NCBI GenBank assembly: GCA_947167635.1
Contig: CAMVIT010000003.1
Location: 41,066 to 105,065, forward strand
DNA length: 64,000 bases
From: F23-D06 sp947167635
GTDB taxonomy: Bacteria > Bacteroidota > Bacteroidia > Bacteroidales > WCHB1-69
Direction: 5' to 3'
Positions 52,549 through 60,390 of the stretch are shown piece after piece. Each line of letters begins with the position of its first letter. Position 1 is the first letter of the stretch. Below the pieces are notes generated by a model. The model was not told the origin of the DNA, did no database searches, and saw nothing but the letters and a program-made list of their open reading frames with translations. A program made the translations under genes and the position numbers.

Positions 52549-54539
52549 TGATATCCAAGAAGACCATAGACGAAATCATGTTCGCCACCAAAATTGAAGA
52601 GGTGGTGGGCGACTTTGTCACCTTGCGTCGGCAGGGACAAAGCTTCGTGGGGGTGTGTCCGTTCCACAACGACAAGAACCCTTCGTTGCACGTCACGCCG
52701 CGCTTAGGCATCTACAAGTGTTTCGTCTGCGACGCCAAGGGCAATGCCGTGCATTTCCTGATGGAACATGCCAAGATGAGTTATCCCGAGGCGTTGGAGT
52801 ATTTAGCCAAAAAATACAACATCACCGTCGAGTACGACCGTCCCGAGACCCAAGAAGAGAAGGAGTTGCGCAGCGAGCGCGACAGTCTTTTCATTGTCAA
52901 CGAGTTCGCGGAGAAATATTTCATGGACCAGCTGCGCAACGGCGATGAGGGGAAAATGATGGGGCTCAACTATTTCAAGGAACGCGGCTTCAAGGATTCC
53001 ACGCTTGACAAATTCCACCTCGGCTACTGTCCCGGCGGTTGGGACTCCTTCACGCAAGAGGCGCTCAAGCGGGGTTACAAGGAGGAATATTTGCTCAAAC
53101 TGGGTCTCACCAAGAAGAGCGAAAAGGGCAAGCTCTACGATTTCTACCGCGGGCGCGTCATCTTCCCCATCCACAACACGGTCGGGAAGGTCATCGGCTT
53201 TGGCGGGCGCATTCTCAAAAAGGACGAGAAGGTTGCCAAATATTTCAACTCCCCGGAGAACGAAATCTACCACAAGAGCGACACGCTTTACGACCTCTAT
53301 CTGGCCAAGAAGGCCATCCGCCAGATGGACAACGTCTATCTCGTGGAGGGCTACACCGATGTGATCTCGATGTTCGAGTCGGGCGTGGAAAACGTCGTGG
53401 CCTCGTCCGGCACTTCCCTGACTGACGGGCAGGTGAAGTTGCTCTACTCGCTCACCAAGAACATCACGGTGCTGTACGACGGCGATGCCGCCGGCATCAA
53501 GGCATCCTTGCGCGGCATCGACATGCTGCTCGAAAAGGGTATGAACGTGCGCGTATGTCTGCTGCCCGACGGCGAAGACCCCGACTCATTCGCCAAGAAA
53601 CACCGTGACAGCGAGTTGCAGGAGTATCTCTCTCAAAATACCATCGACTTCATCCTCTTCAAGGTGCAGATCCTTCTCGAGGAGGCTGGCAACGACCCCC
53701 TCAAACGTGCCAACGTGGTTAACAACATCCTTGACAGCATCGCCAAGATACAGGACAACATTGTGCAATCTTTCTACATCAAGGAGTGTGCCCGCCTGTT
53801 CGAGCTGCCCGAGGCCACCCTTGGCAGCAAAATCCGCTCCATCCTCTGGAAAGCCAGCAACGACCGTCGCCGCAACGAGTCGGTACCCGCACCAGAACCC
53901 ACACCACTGCAAGAGGTGCAGATACGTGAGCAACGACAAGCGGAGCAACAGCTGCGCCCCCAGGCCAACCTCCGCCGCGAAGCTGAAAAGGAACTGATTG
54001 TCATGCTCTATAAATACGGCCTCTATGAAATCGCTGTGGAGGCCGACAACGAAAACGGCTATGCCAAGCAGCGTGTGGACGAGTTTGTCTTCAACGACCT
54101 TTACAACGACGGTATCGCCATTCAGGATCCCATCCTGCACAAACTGTTCGAAAACTACGCTGAAAGGGCCGCCGTGCTGCAAGACCCCATAACCCTGCAG
54201 CGCACCCTCGTCTATAGCGAAGACCAAGATGAATACTCCTTTGCCATCGAGAATTTGGAAGGCGAAAGCTATCCTTACAGTCCCCGATGGGAAGAAAAAT
54301 ATGACATGTACACCCATTTTGCAGAAAACAACATCCAAAACCTGCAACAGGTGGTGCAAGACACACTTCTTTCTCTAAAACTACGTATCTTGGAAGAAAG
54401 AACCGCCTTTTTAAGAAACGAACTTACGCATCCGGATTATACGGAAGAAGATCAAGACATGATATTGTCTCACATTGTTCTATTGGATAAATGCAGAAAC
54501 GAAGTTTCGAAACGACTGAACCGTGTGGTGAGCCGGTAG
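52548..54539 (+). CDS. dnaG: DNA primase
   Basis: DnaG makes RNA primers for replication. The 663-residue protein has the CHC2 zinc ribbon (CPFHNDKNPS...YKCFVC, about residues 38-65) and the RNA polymerase basic domain. The TOPRIM domain has VYLVEGYTDVISMFESG (about 263-279) and VLYDGDAAGIKA. The C-terminal DnaB-interacting region is helical with a low-complexity PAPEPTP linker. The start is GTG, overlapping the protease stop by one base; no ATG lies nearby before the conserved N-terminus. Confidence 0.96.
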   Translation: MISKKTIDEIMFATKIEEVVGDFVTLRRQGQSFVGVCPFHNDKNPSLHVTPRLGIYKCFVCDAKGNAVHFLMEHAKMSYPEALEYLAKKYNITVEYDRPETQEEKELRSERDSLFIVNEFAEKYFMDQLRNGDEGKMMGLNYFKERGFKDSTLDKFHLGYCPGGWDSFTQEALKRGYKEEYLLKLGLTKKSEKGKLYDFYRGRVIFPIHNTVGKVIGFGGRILKKDEKVAKYFNSPENEIYHKSDTLYDLYLAKKAIRQMDNVYLVEGYTDVISMFESGVENVVASSGTSLTDGQVKLLYSLTKNITVLYDGDAAGIKASLRGIDMLLEKGMNVRVCLLPDGEDPDSFAKKHRDSELQEYLSQNTIDFILFKVQILLEEAGNDPLKRANVVNNILDSIAKIQDNIVQSFYIKECARLFELPEATLGSKIRSILWKASNDRRRNESVPAPEPTPLQEVQIREQRQAEQQLRPQANLRREAEKELIVMLYKYGLYEIAVEADNENGYAKQRVDEFVFNDLYNDGIAIQDPILHKLFENYAERAAVLQDPITLQRTLVYSEDQDEYSFAIENLEGESYPYSPRWEEKYDMYTHFAENNIQNLQQVVQDTLLSLKLRILEERTAFLRNELTHPDYTEEDQDMILSHIVLLDKCRNEVSKRLNRVVSR

Positions 54540-54604
54540 GGCCAACGCACGGCATTGGATATTAAAAGAAGAAAACAACAGGTTGATTTTTGTAATTCTT
54601 ATAT

Positions 54605-55540
54605 ATGGCACTTTTTAAAAAGATTGATTGGAAGAACATTGACTGGAAGGAATTTATAAAGACCTACTCGCTGATTGTGGTGGGCACGTTCATCATGTCG
54701 ATAGGATATGTGGTGTTTGTGTCGCCGCTGAAATTGGCACCTGGCGGAGTGTATGGTATCGCCATCATTCTGCACCACCTCTTTAACTTCCCGATCGGTC
54801 TGTCGGGCATCTGTCTGGACATTCCACTCCTGATTATCGGCACGCTGTGGCTCGGTCCCAAGTTCGGGGCCAAGACCATCGTAGGTGTGATCACATTGCC
54901 GGCGTTTATCTCCCTGTGGGAGAAAATTTATGGTTACGCACCGCTCATCGCCCTGCCGGGAGACCCCATGACACCCGATCCGGCGGCCAACTTCATCATT
55001 GCCCTCTGCGGCGGTGTCATCATCGGTATTGGATTAGGTCTGATCTTCAAGACGCGCGCCACATCCGGGGGCAGCGACATCATAGCCATGATCATCGCCA
55101 AATACTTCAAGCACATTCCCCTTGGCACCCTGCTCATCATGGTTGATTCCACGATTGTGCTTGCCGCCCTCGCCGCCTTCAAGGACTGGACCATTCCCCT
55201 CTACTCCTGGCTTATCATCTACGTCACAGGCATCGTCATGGACAAGGTTATCGTCGGTTTCCACTCCGACAAGGTGGTGTTCATCGTCTCCGACTGTTAT
55301 GATGAAATCCGCCAGCACATCTTCGACGAGCTCGACCGCGGCGGCACCTTTCTCCATGGCGAAGGTATGTACAACAACGATGAAAAGAAAATCATCTTCA
55401 CCTCCATTTCCCGTAAACAACTGCCTATGCTCGTCCACTTCGTCCACGAAATAGACCCGAAAGCATTCGTCTCCATCCTCGATGCCTCCGAAACACTCGG
55501 CAACGGATTCACCTCACTCCGTGAAAAAGCACTGAATTGA
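54605..55540 (+). CDS. YitT family membrane protein
   Basis: The 311-residue protein has the YitT layout: five to six transmembrane helices (about residues 22-195, with VFVSPLKLAPGGVYGIAIIL and RATSGGSDIIAMI) and a C-terminal DUF2179 cytoplasmic domain (about 210-305). Function is unproven, with proposed roles in transport. The last four bases overlap an open frame continuing into the DUF59 gene, but the DUF59 start I choose lies 57 bases on. Confidence 0.92.
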   Translation: MALFKKIDWKNIDWKEFIKTYSLIVVGTFIMSIGYVVFVSPLKLAPGGVYGIAIILHHLFNFPIGLSGICLDIPLLIIGTLWLGPKFGAKTIVGVITLPAFISLWEKIYGYAPLIALPGDPMTPDPAANFIIALCGGVIIGIGLGLIFKTRATSGGSDIIAMIIAKYFKHIPLGTLLIMVDSTIVLAALAAFKDWTIPLYSWLIIYVTGIVMDKVIVGFHSDKVVFIVSDCYDEIRQHIFDELDRGGTFLHGEGMYNNDEKKIIFTSISRKQLPMLVHFVHEIDPKAFVSILDASETLGNGFTSLREKALN

Positions 55541-55596
55541 TACTCCAATCCAAAGTTCAAACTCAACTGCCACTAATCATTAACGATTCAACAACC

Positions 55597-55899
55597 ATGA
55601 CCAAAGAACAAGTCATCGATGTGTTAAGCAAAATCTACGACCCGGAAATTCCCGTGAACATTTGGGAATTAGGTTTCATTTACAAATTGGAAGTCAACGA
55701 CAACAACGACGTTTACATCCTCATGACGCTCACGGCACCGAACTGTCCCGTGGCAGAGTCCTTGCCCTTGGAGGTCCGCAAGGAGGTGTCGGCCATCCCC
55801 GGCGTGGGCAACGTGGTCGTGGACATCACCTTCGACCCGCCCTGGGACATGGACAAGATGTCGGAAGCGGCGAAATTGGAGTTGGGGTTGATTTGGTAG
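55597..55899 (+). CDS. DUF59/MIP18 family iron-sulfur assembly protein
   Basis: The 100-residue protein has the DUF59 motif YDPEIPVNIWELGFIY and the conserved cysteine in TAPNCPVAESL. Family members (SufT, PaaD-like, MIP18) help insert iron-sulfur clusters. It is a single-domain form like those found beside suf genes, but no suf gene is visible here. I chose the ATG at 55597 (MTKEQVIDVL), the family start. Confidence 0.92.
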   Translation: MTKEQVIDVLSKIYDPEIPVNIWELGFIYKLEVNDNNDVYILMTLTAPNCPVAESLPLEVRKEVSAIPGVGNVVVDITFDPPWDMDKMSEAAKLELGLIW

Positions 55900-55910
55900 T
55901 TGGGGGTTGG

Positions 55911-57011
55911 CTATTGGTTGTTGGCTGTCGGTTCGTCGTTTTCTTCCGGCGGATTGTTGACAGCCTTGTAGCCGCCGGTCTTCCAGTTTCCTTCGAATTG
56001 GATGAAACCCTTGGCTTTCAACAGGCCGAGGTAGCGAGTCATAGTACCGTCCGAAAAACGCAAGTCTTTGAGCATTTCTTCTTTACGACAGTTGGGGTGA
56101 TTTTTGATGTATTCGTAAACCGTCCGGGCCTTCTTCCCCATGTCATCAGGATTTATGACCTTTTCTTGTGGGTGGGAAACCGCAGGTGGAGTCTTTTCAA
56201 GATCCGTCTCGGATGTCGGAGCCTCCTTGTTTTCAATAATATGATCTAACTTCTCCTTGATGCCGGACGATATCGGAAGAGTGATGATTCTACACGTGCT
56301 TTCAGCATACAGTGTTACATTTTCAGAAGAGCAAGATTGGATGTACTCTCGCGCCACAAGATGCCGTTTGGAAATGCGAAGACAGAACTCCTCTCCCCAA
56401 AAATCGGCAAATTTCTTCAAGGAACAATAACGGGAAAAGGATTGTCCTTGTATATCGTATATATGCGTGTAATTCTCTTGTTGCTCACAATAGAGAATAG
56501 ATCCCATGTGAACAGTCGTGCATACATTATCTTCGTTGCGGGCATCAACAAAGTTGTTTTTTCTGACAGCTTGGCACAGCTCATTGTTTTGTCTCCGTTC
56601 ATGTTCAAAGATGCGAAGCATGAAAAAGAAGCAGAAAAAGCCGAAATTCCTGAGCACAACCAAGGAGAAGTAATGAAACCATTCCCCAAGGAGGATGCGG
56701 TCTTCTTCTCCCACAAAACAATGTTGTATGTTGGGGCTCACCATGATCATTTCCACCATTCCGGAAGCGACAACGGTTATCAGGGCGAACAACCAGAACA
56801 GAAAGCGTTTCCCTTTCAGGTATAGGTTTGGTATCAGGAACAGGTAGTTGGCATAAATCATCGCAATGAGGATAAGGCCGGAGAGGTATTCCTTGTAGAA
56901 GGCTCCGAATGCGGCGGGACGAAGCTGGCAGTTTCTCCCGAAAAAGACGAGGAGGAACACACAGAATGCCGCATGGCCGGCAATATTCCAAAATGAAGAG
57001 CTTCCTTTCAT
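55911..57011 (-). CDS. Membrane LytTR-type regulator with C-terminal winged helix
   Basis: The 366-residue protein has four hydrophobic segments (about residues 10-28, 40-62, 70-92 and 112-135). A LytTR DNA-binding domain follows (about 168-250, ILYCEQQENYTHIYD and LRISKRHLVAREYI), then a proline- and glutamate-rich linker, and a C-terminal winged helix (about 300-350, KARTVYEYIKNHPNCRKEEM). I use the ATG at 57011; the TTG at 57032 lies inside the TACTTTTG promoter. Two DNA-binding domains on one membrane protein is unusual. It is divergent from the lipoprotein gene at 57324 and may control it through the direct repeats between them. Confidence 0.88.
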   Translation of the reverse strand: MKGSSSFWNIAGHAAFCVFLLVFFGRNCQLRPAAFGAFYKEYLSGLILIAMIYANYLFLIPNLYLKGKRFLFWLFALITVVASGMVEMIMVSPNIQHCFVGEEDRILLGEWFHYFSLVVLRNFGFFCFFFMLRIFEHERRQNNELCQAVRKNNFVDARNEDNVCTTVHMGSILYCEQQENYTHIYDIQGQSFSRYCSLKKFADFWGEEFCLRISKRHLVAREYIQSCSSENVTLYAESTCRIITLPISSGIKEKLDHIIENKEAPTSETDLEKTPPAVSHPQEKVINPDDMGKKARTVYEYIKNHPNCRKEEMLKDLRFSDGTMTRYLGLLKAKGFIQFEGNWKTGGYKAVNNPPEENDEPTANNQ

Positions 57012-57029
57012 GTTGTTGTAACAATCCGG

Positions 57030-57037
57030 CAAAAGTA
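57030..57037 (-). promoter_or_regulatory. Bacteroidetes -7 promoter element for the LytTR regulator
   Basis: On the minus strand this reads TACTTTTG (TAnnTTTG), 18 bases before the chosen ATG, so the leader is very short. Confidence 0.65.
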
Positions 57038-57103
57038 TAAAATTATTTCGAAACGGGTGGAAAAGACCTTGTATTTTGTCCCTTTTTGGAAGTGTTTTGG
57101 CGA

Positions 57104-57240
57104 CAAGGCTCTCTCATTTTCTGCAAGGCTCTCTCATTTTCGTCATATTTTCACTTTTTTTAAGATATAAACAAAACAACATTAAAATACTGATTTTTAA
57201 CCGTTTATGCATAAATTCAAAAACAAGGCAGTCTCACTTT
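57104..57240. repeat. Phased direct repeats between divergent genes (candidate regulator sites)
   Basis: CAAGGCTCTCTCATTTTC occurs at 57104 and 57124 (20-base step), and a diverged CAAGGCAGTCTCACTTTT lies at 57224, exactly 100 bases later. They sit in the 312-base gap between the LytTR regulator and the lipoprotein. That gap has no other features besides the two promoters and CGTCATA words near 57139 and 57249. Confidence 0.8.
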
Positions 57241-57303
57241 TTCCGTTTCGTCATAATTTCGTCATATAGGGGCAAAGTACGATTTTTGAAAGAATATAAT
57301 GTT

Positions 57304-57311
57304 TATTTTTG
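57304..57311 (+). promoter_or_regulatory. Bacteroidetes -7 promoter element
   Basis: TATTTTTG matches TAnnTTTG. The ATG chosen for the next gene is 12 bases downstream, which rules out the TTG at 57309 as start. Confidence 0.65.
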
Positions 57312-57323
57312 TCAAAAAAAAAT

Positions 57324-57827
57324 ATGAAAAAGACATTTTTGTTTGTATTTTTGTTGGCAATGTTTGTGTTTTCCTGCCAACACGAGGATTTAAAAGAAAG
57401 CGTCAATCCCATTCCACCCGATCATGCGTACCTTCTTTCAGACAGCTGCAGAACGGGAAACATGTATCAATTATCAATGTATGTCGGGCATACCTCTGCA
57501 GAATGTCAAGGGTGCGTCCTTAGAAATGGGAAGCTGATACATGTGGATTGTATGGGACGTGGCGATCAGTGTGCGGCATCGGCTGCGGTGTCGTTGGAGA
57601 TACAAGCCGACAGCACTTATAATGCTGTTGTGGAGGATATTACAGACTTAACCAACGAGGATTTTTTTCTGATGCCTGCACGCTCTCTGTGCATAGTGGC
57701 TGTCTATGGCGGAAAAAGCACTTACCTGAACATCCCCGGCCAGATGGTCTATCGCGACACCGCCACCCTGCAGTTCACCTTCACGGGGCTGTTCTTCAGT
57801 GAAACGGCGGCGTACGAAAACGAGTAA
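57324..57827 (+). CDS. Lipoprotein of unknown function
   Basis: The 167-residue protein has a lipoprotein signal (FLLAMFVFSC, C18). The mature part contains five further cysteines (for example CQGCVLRNG and GRGDQCAASA), which suggests disulfides or a metal site. It is followed by a beta-rich end (ATLQFTFTGLFFSETAAY). I do not recognise the family. It is divergent from the LytTR regulator. Confidence 0.8.
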   Translation: MKKTFLFVFLLAMFVFSCQHEDLKESVNPIPPDHAYLLSDSCRTGNMYQLSMYVGHTSAECQGCVLRNGKLIHVDCMGRGDQCAASAAVSLEIQADSTYNAVVEDITDLTNEDFFLMPARSLCIVAVYGGKSTYLNIPGQMVYRDTATLQFTFTGLFFSETAAYENE

Positions 57828-57921
57828 AATGACCTGACATGACTATACATTTTCGGGGCAGAACACCCCACAAAGCACATCCCCTATCTGCCCGTCCCGC
57901 ATGAAACCGGCGGGGCGGGGT

Positions 57922-57975
57922 ACAGTTGGTTACCATGCCAACGTAAAATATATGAAAAAAAACGCAACCAACTGT
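57922..57975. repeat. Inverted repeat upstream of a T9SS gene promoter
   Basis: ACAGTTGGTT (57922-57931) and AACCAACTGT (57966-57975) are perfect 10-base arms separated by 34 bases. The right arm overlaps the expected -33 position of the promoter at 57994, so it could be an operator. Confidence 0.65.
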
Positions 57976-57993
57976 CATTCAACAAATATTTTG

Positions 57994-58001
57994 TAAATTC
58001 G
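57994..58001 (+). promoter_or_regulatory. Near-consensus Bacteroidetes -7 element
   Basis: TAAATTCG differs from TAnnTTTG at one position. It aligns exactly with the perfect TAACTTTG at 59117-59124 when the two leader elements are superimposed. Confidence 0.55.
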
Positions 58002-58083
58002 CAGCGTCATGTCTTCAGATTCTGTTCAACGGACCTCGCAAGGTCTGGAGATGTGGCGGGGAAAATGGTAAAAAGAGAGGTCC
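58001..58083 (+). ncRNA. Candidate 5'-leader pseudoknot RNA, copy 1
   Basis: A 15-bp stem pairs 58005-58019 with 58044-58058 without a mismatch (G-U allowed) around a 24-base loop. GGACCTC in the loop (58031-58037) pairs with GAGGTCC downstream (58077-58083), giving an H-type pseudoknot. A competing small hairpin GACCT-CGCA-AGGTC (58032-58045) overlaps both stems. The element begins at the expected transcript start and ends 15 bases before the ATG of the T9SS gene at 58099. Confidence 0.65.
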
Positions 58084-58098
58084 CTGAAAAATACTAAT

Positions 58099-59031
58099 AT
58101 GAAAAAAATATCGCTTTTAATGTTTATTTTGTCGTTGGGATATTTTGCTTTTTCCCAATACGACTGTTTTTATTCCCCAAAAGACCTTGACCGCCCACAA
58201 TGGACCTACTGGGATGTAGCTCTGACCGAGCCTGTCTATTACCCTCAAAGCTTCGCCCTGAATGAAGACACTGTTCTTATGGGATTGACTTTTCGCAAAT
58301 CCGACTTCTTTATGACGGATGTGAATTACAACAATAATAGAAGTGTTATGCTGTACGAAGACTGCACGGGCATCTACTATTGGGATGATATCCTGCAAGA
58401 GTCCAGAGTGCTGTATGACTACACTGCCGCTCCAGGTGACTCCTATACGGTGTTCCCTTTTATGGGTGACACGATGTATCAAATGCGGGTGTCTGTGGAT
58501 TCTGTACGCATTGAAGTTATCGACAACCAGCCTCTCCACGTCTTCTATGTGACCACCTCTTCGGTGAGTCACCAGGATCCTCCCTTGTTCTGGACCTTTG
58601 ATATCAACGGGGCCGATCATGCCCGAATCATTGAGCACATTGGTGCCACAGGTTTTTTACTTCCCATGGAAACTGCTTTTCATGATCAGTTCTTTGCAGG
58701 CTTGTGCGAATATGTGAATAAAGATATGATCTATAAGCCAAATGACACCATCGATTGTCAAGAGCCGTATGTGTACGTTATCCCTCAACGCGACTCTTTC
58801 CATGTGACAGTCTTTCCCAATCCGGCCACGAACAGCCTCACCGTCACCTGCGACTGCCCGATCCAGAGCATCGTGGCATACAACCACCTGGGACAGCCCG
58901 TCTCCAATGTCTCTTTGCACGGCCTGACAGAACACGCTCTCGACGTATCCACCTGGCCTGCAGGCCTCTACCTCCTGCATCTCTCCTTCCCGAACGGGGA
59001 GCATGCTACACGGAAGATTGTGAAACAATAG
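58099..59031 (+). CDS. T9SS type A-sorted secreted protein 1
   Basis: The 310-residue protein has a signal peptide (MKKISLLMFILSLGYFAFS, cleaved before QYD). A beta-rich domain of about 200 residues follows. The C-terminal type A sorting domain (about 235-310) has VFPNPATNSLTV, the WPAGLYLLHLS turn and the end TRKIVKQ. The central domain pattern EDTVLMGLTF...VDSVR...IEHIG is loosely shared with the next gene, so the two may be distant paralogues. It is preceded by a structured leader. Confidence 0.9.
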   Translation: MKKISLLMFILSLGYFAFSQYDCFYSPKDLDRPQWTYWDVALTEPVYYPQSFALNEDTVLMGLTFRKSDFFMTDVNYNNNRSVMLYEDCTGIYYWDDILQESRVLYDYTAAPGDSYTVFPFMGDTMYQMRVSVDSVRIEVIDNQPLHVFYVTTSSVSHQDPPLFWTFDINGADHARIIEHIGATGFLLPMETAFHDQFFAGLCEYVNKDMIYKPNDTIDCQEPYVYVIPQRDSFHVTVFPNPATNSLTVTCDCPIQSIVAYNHLGQPVSNVSLHGLTEHALDVSTWPAGLYLLHLSFPNGEHATRKIVKQ

Positions 59032-59116
59032 GGGCACGACAAAGACCCCGTTGTATGCGAATGAATGAGATGATATTACGGAATAATAAAAAATTAAATT
59101 GTAATTGTTTTTAATG

Positions 59117-59124
59117 TAACTTTG
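59117..59124 (+). promoter_or_regulatory. Bacteroidetes -7 promoter element
   Basis: TAACTTTG matches TAnnTTTG exactly, immediately before leader copy 2. Confidence 0.65.
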
Positions 59125-59125
59125 C

Positions 59126-59205
59126 CGCGCCATACCTCCAGATCTTGTCCATCGGGCCTCGCAGGGTTTGGGGATATGGCGCGAAAAGGGTAAAAAGAGA
59201 GGTCC
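59126..59205 (+). ncRNA. Candidate 5'-leader pseudoknot RNA, copy 2
   Basis: A 17-position stem pairs 59126-59142 with 59167-59183 with a single C-A mismatch, again around a 24-base loop. GGGCCTC (59154-59160) pairs with GAGGTCC (59199-59205). Compared with copy 1, most stem substitutions keep pairing. It lies 30 bases before the ATG at 59236. Confidence 0.65.
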
Positions 59206-59220
59206 TTCTGACCCATTTTT

Positions 59221-59226
59221 AAGGAG
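59221..59226 (+). promoter_or_regulatory. Ribosome-binding site
   Basis: AAGGAG lies 9 bases before the ATG at 59236, fixing the start. Confidence 0.6.
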
Positions 59227-59235
59227 ATAGAAATT

Positions 59236-60288
59236 ATGACACGCACAGAAAGAAAACACGGACGCTTTTCCACCTCTATGGCCTTTGTTGCGCTGTTGCT
59301 CTCCGCCTTGCCCGCACACGGGCAGTATATGTCTTTCTTCGGCGACAGCACTTGGGAGTACCGAGTGATGGCGATTTCGAAGCCCCCCGAACTGTATCCG
59401 AACAATCCCCAAGAAGAGCCGAACATGCTGGGAATATATTGCCGTACATTTGCATTGCGGTTTAACAAAAATCGTACCAGAGAATTAAATCTCTATTATG
59501 ATACTCTAAGAACGTACTATACGTCAGAAGGACCCGTTTTCCTACCTCATTACCCGGGTTACGCACAAAATTGTCCTGCTGCCATACGTGAAGACACTGT
59601 GTATGGACGCTTGTACTCTAATGATCAGATAATCTGTGATATGTCTTTGACAGAAGGGGATACATTTGTTCCGCATGGTTATTACAGCTCCTTTGGCCCA
59701 AGGACATTTTTGGTGGATAGTGTACGGTATTATTCGGGAAGGAAAACAATTTGTCTGTCCCTTCTCGACCATCAGGATGATTATTTTTTCGGTACCATGT
59801 ATGCAGACCAACATGCTGATTACCCTTTCTCCATCCGCTTTATAGAGGGTATTGGTCCCACATACGGGATTATATCAGGAAACGAAATAGCAAGTTTCCC
59901 GCTCGGTCCATACACGCAGCCCCTCACCCAGCCTTATCTGACATTGACACTTTGTGTACATAAGGATGATTCCTTGGTGTATATGGCCGATGAAAGACTT
60001 GGTTGTTACCAGGCATGCGTTGGCCTACCGGAATATTCACCGCCATTCATAATGAACCTATATCCCAATCCCGCCGCCCAATATGTGATGTTGGATTTAA
60101 GCACAGGAGAAGACATGAATGGTTCTGTTACCATTACAGACATATTGGGCAGAGTATGCCACCAGCAGAATGCCGAAGGAAGCCGTTGCCGGATTCCAGT
60201 GGCGGAGTTGCCGGCAGGAATGTACTTCCTGACCTATAGGGATGGCAAGAGAACAATTATCAAAAAATTTAGGCGGTTATATACATGA
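59236..60288 (+). CDS. T9SS type A-sorted secreted protein 2, end formed by a palindrome
   Basis: The 350-residue protein has a signal peptide (about residues 12-33, ending HGQ), a beta-rich domain with EDTVYGRLYSNDQII and FIEGIGPTYGI, and a type A sorting domain (LYPNPAAQYVML...LPAGMYFLTYRDG). The usual ending KKF or KKIVK is followed by RRLYT and a stop encoded by the left arm of the palindrome at 60268-60321. The normal 3' end may therefore have been replaced when the element inserted. Confidence 0.9.
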   Translation: MTRTERKHGRFSTSMAFVALLLSALPAHGQYMSFFGDSTWEYRVMAISKPPELYPNNPQEEPNMLGIYCRTFALRFNKNRTRELNLYYDTLRTYYTSEGPVFLPHYPGYAQNCPAAIREDTVYGRLYSNDQIICDMSLTEGDTFVPHGYYSSFGPRTFLVDSVRYYSGRKTICLSLLDHQDDYFFGTMYADQHADYPFSIRFIEGIGPTYGIISGNEIASFPLGPYTQPLTQPYLTLTLCVHKDDSLVYMADERLGCYQACVGLPEYSPPFIMNLYPNPAAQYVMLDLSTGEDMNGSVTITDILGRVCHQQNAEGSRCRIPVAELPAGMYFLTYRDGKRTIIKKFRRLYT

Positions 60289-60321
60289 TGGCACGTGCCA
60301 TCATGTATATAACCGCCTAAA
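60268..60321. repeat. Perfect 54-bp palindrome with no spacer
   Basis: Two 27-base arms meet at 60294/60295 with complete complementarity. The left arm supplies the last codons and stop of the T9SS gene at 59236. The inner 25 bases of the left arm recur at 13670-13694, and a diverged copy lies at 63560-63583. It could act as a terminator, though the trailing sequence is AAAATTTT rather than a T run. Confidence 0.9.
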
Positions 60322-60390
60322 AATTTTCCGCCCTATTGATTTTGTCAAAATAATTTTGTTACTTTGCGGCGTAAAGTACTTTTTGAAATT

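Noticed and set aside
59025..59056. Terminator after the first T9SS gene
   Set aside because: ACAAT-GGGG and CCCC-TTGT arms pair loosely but no T run follows, so I could not support it.
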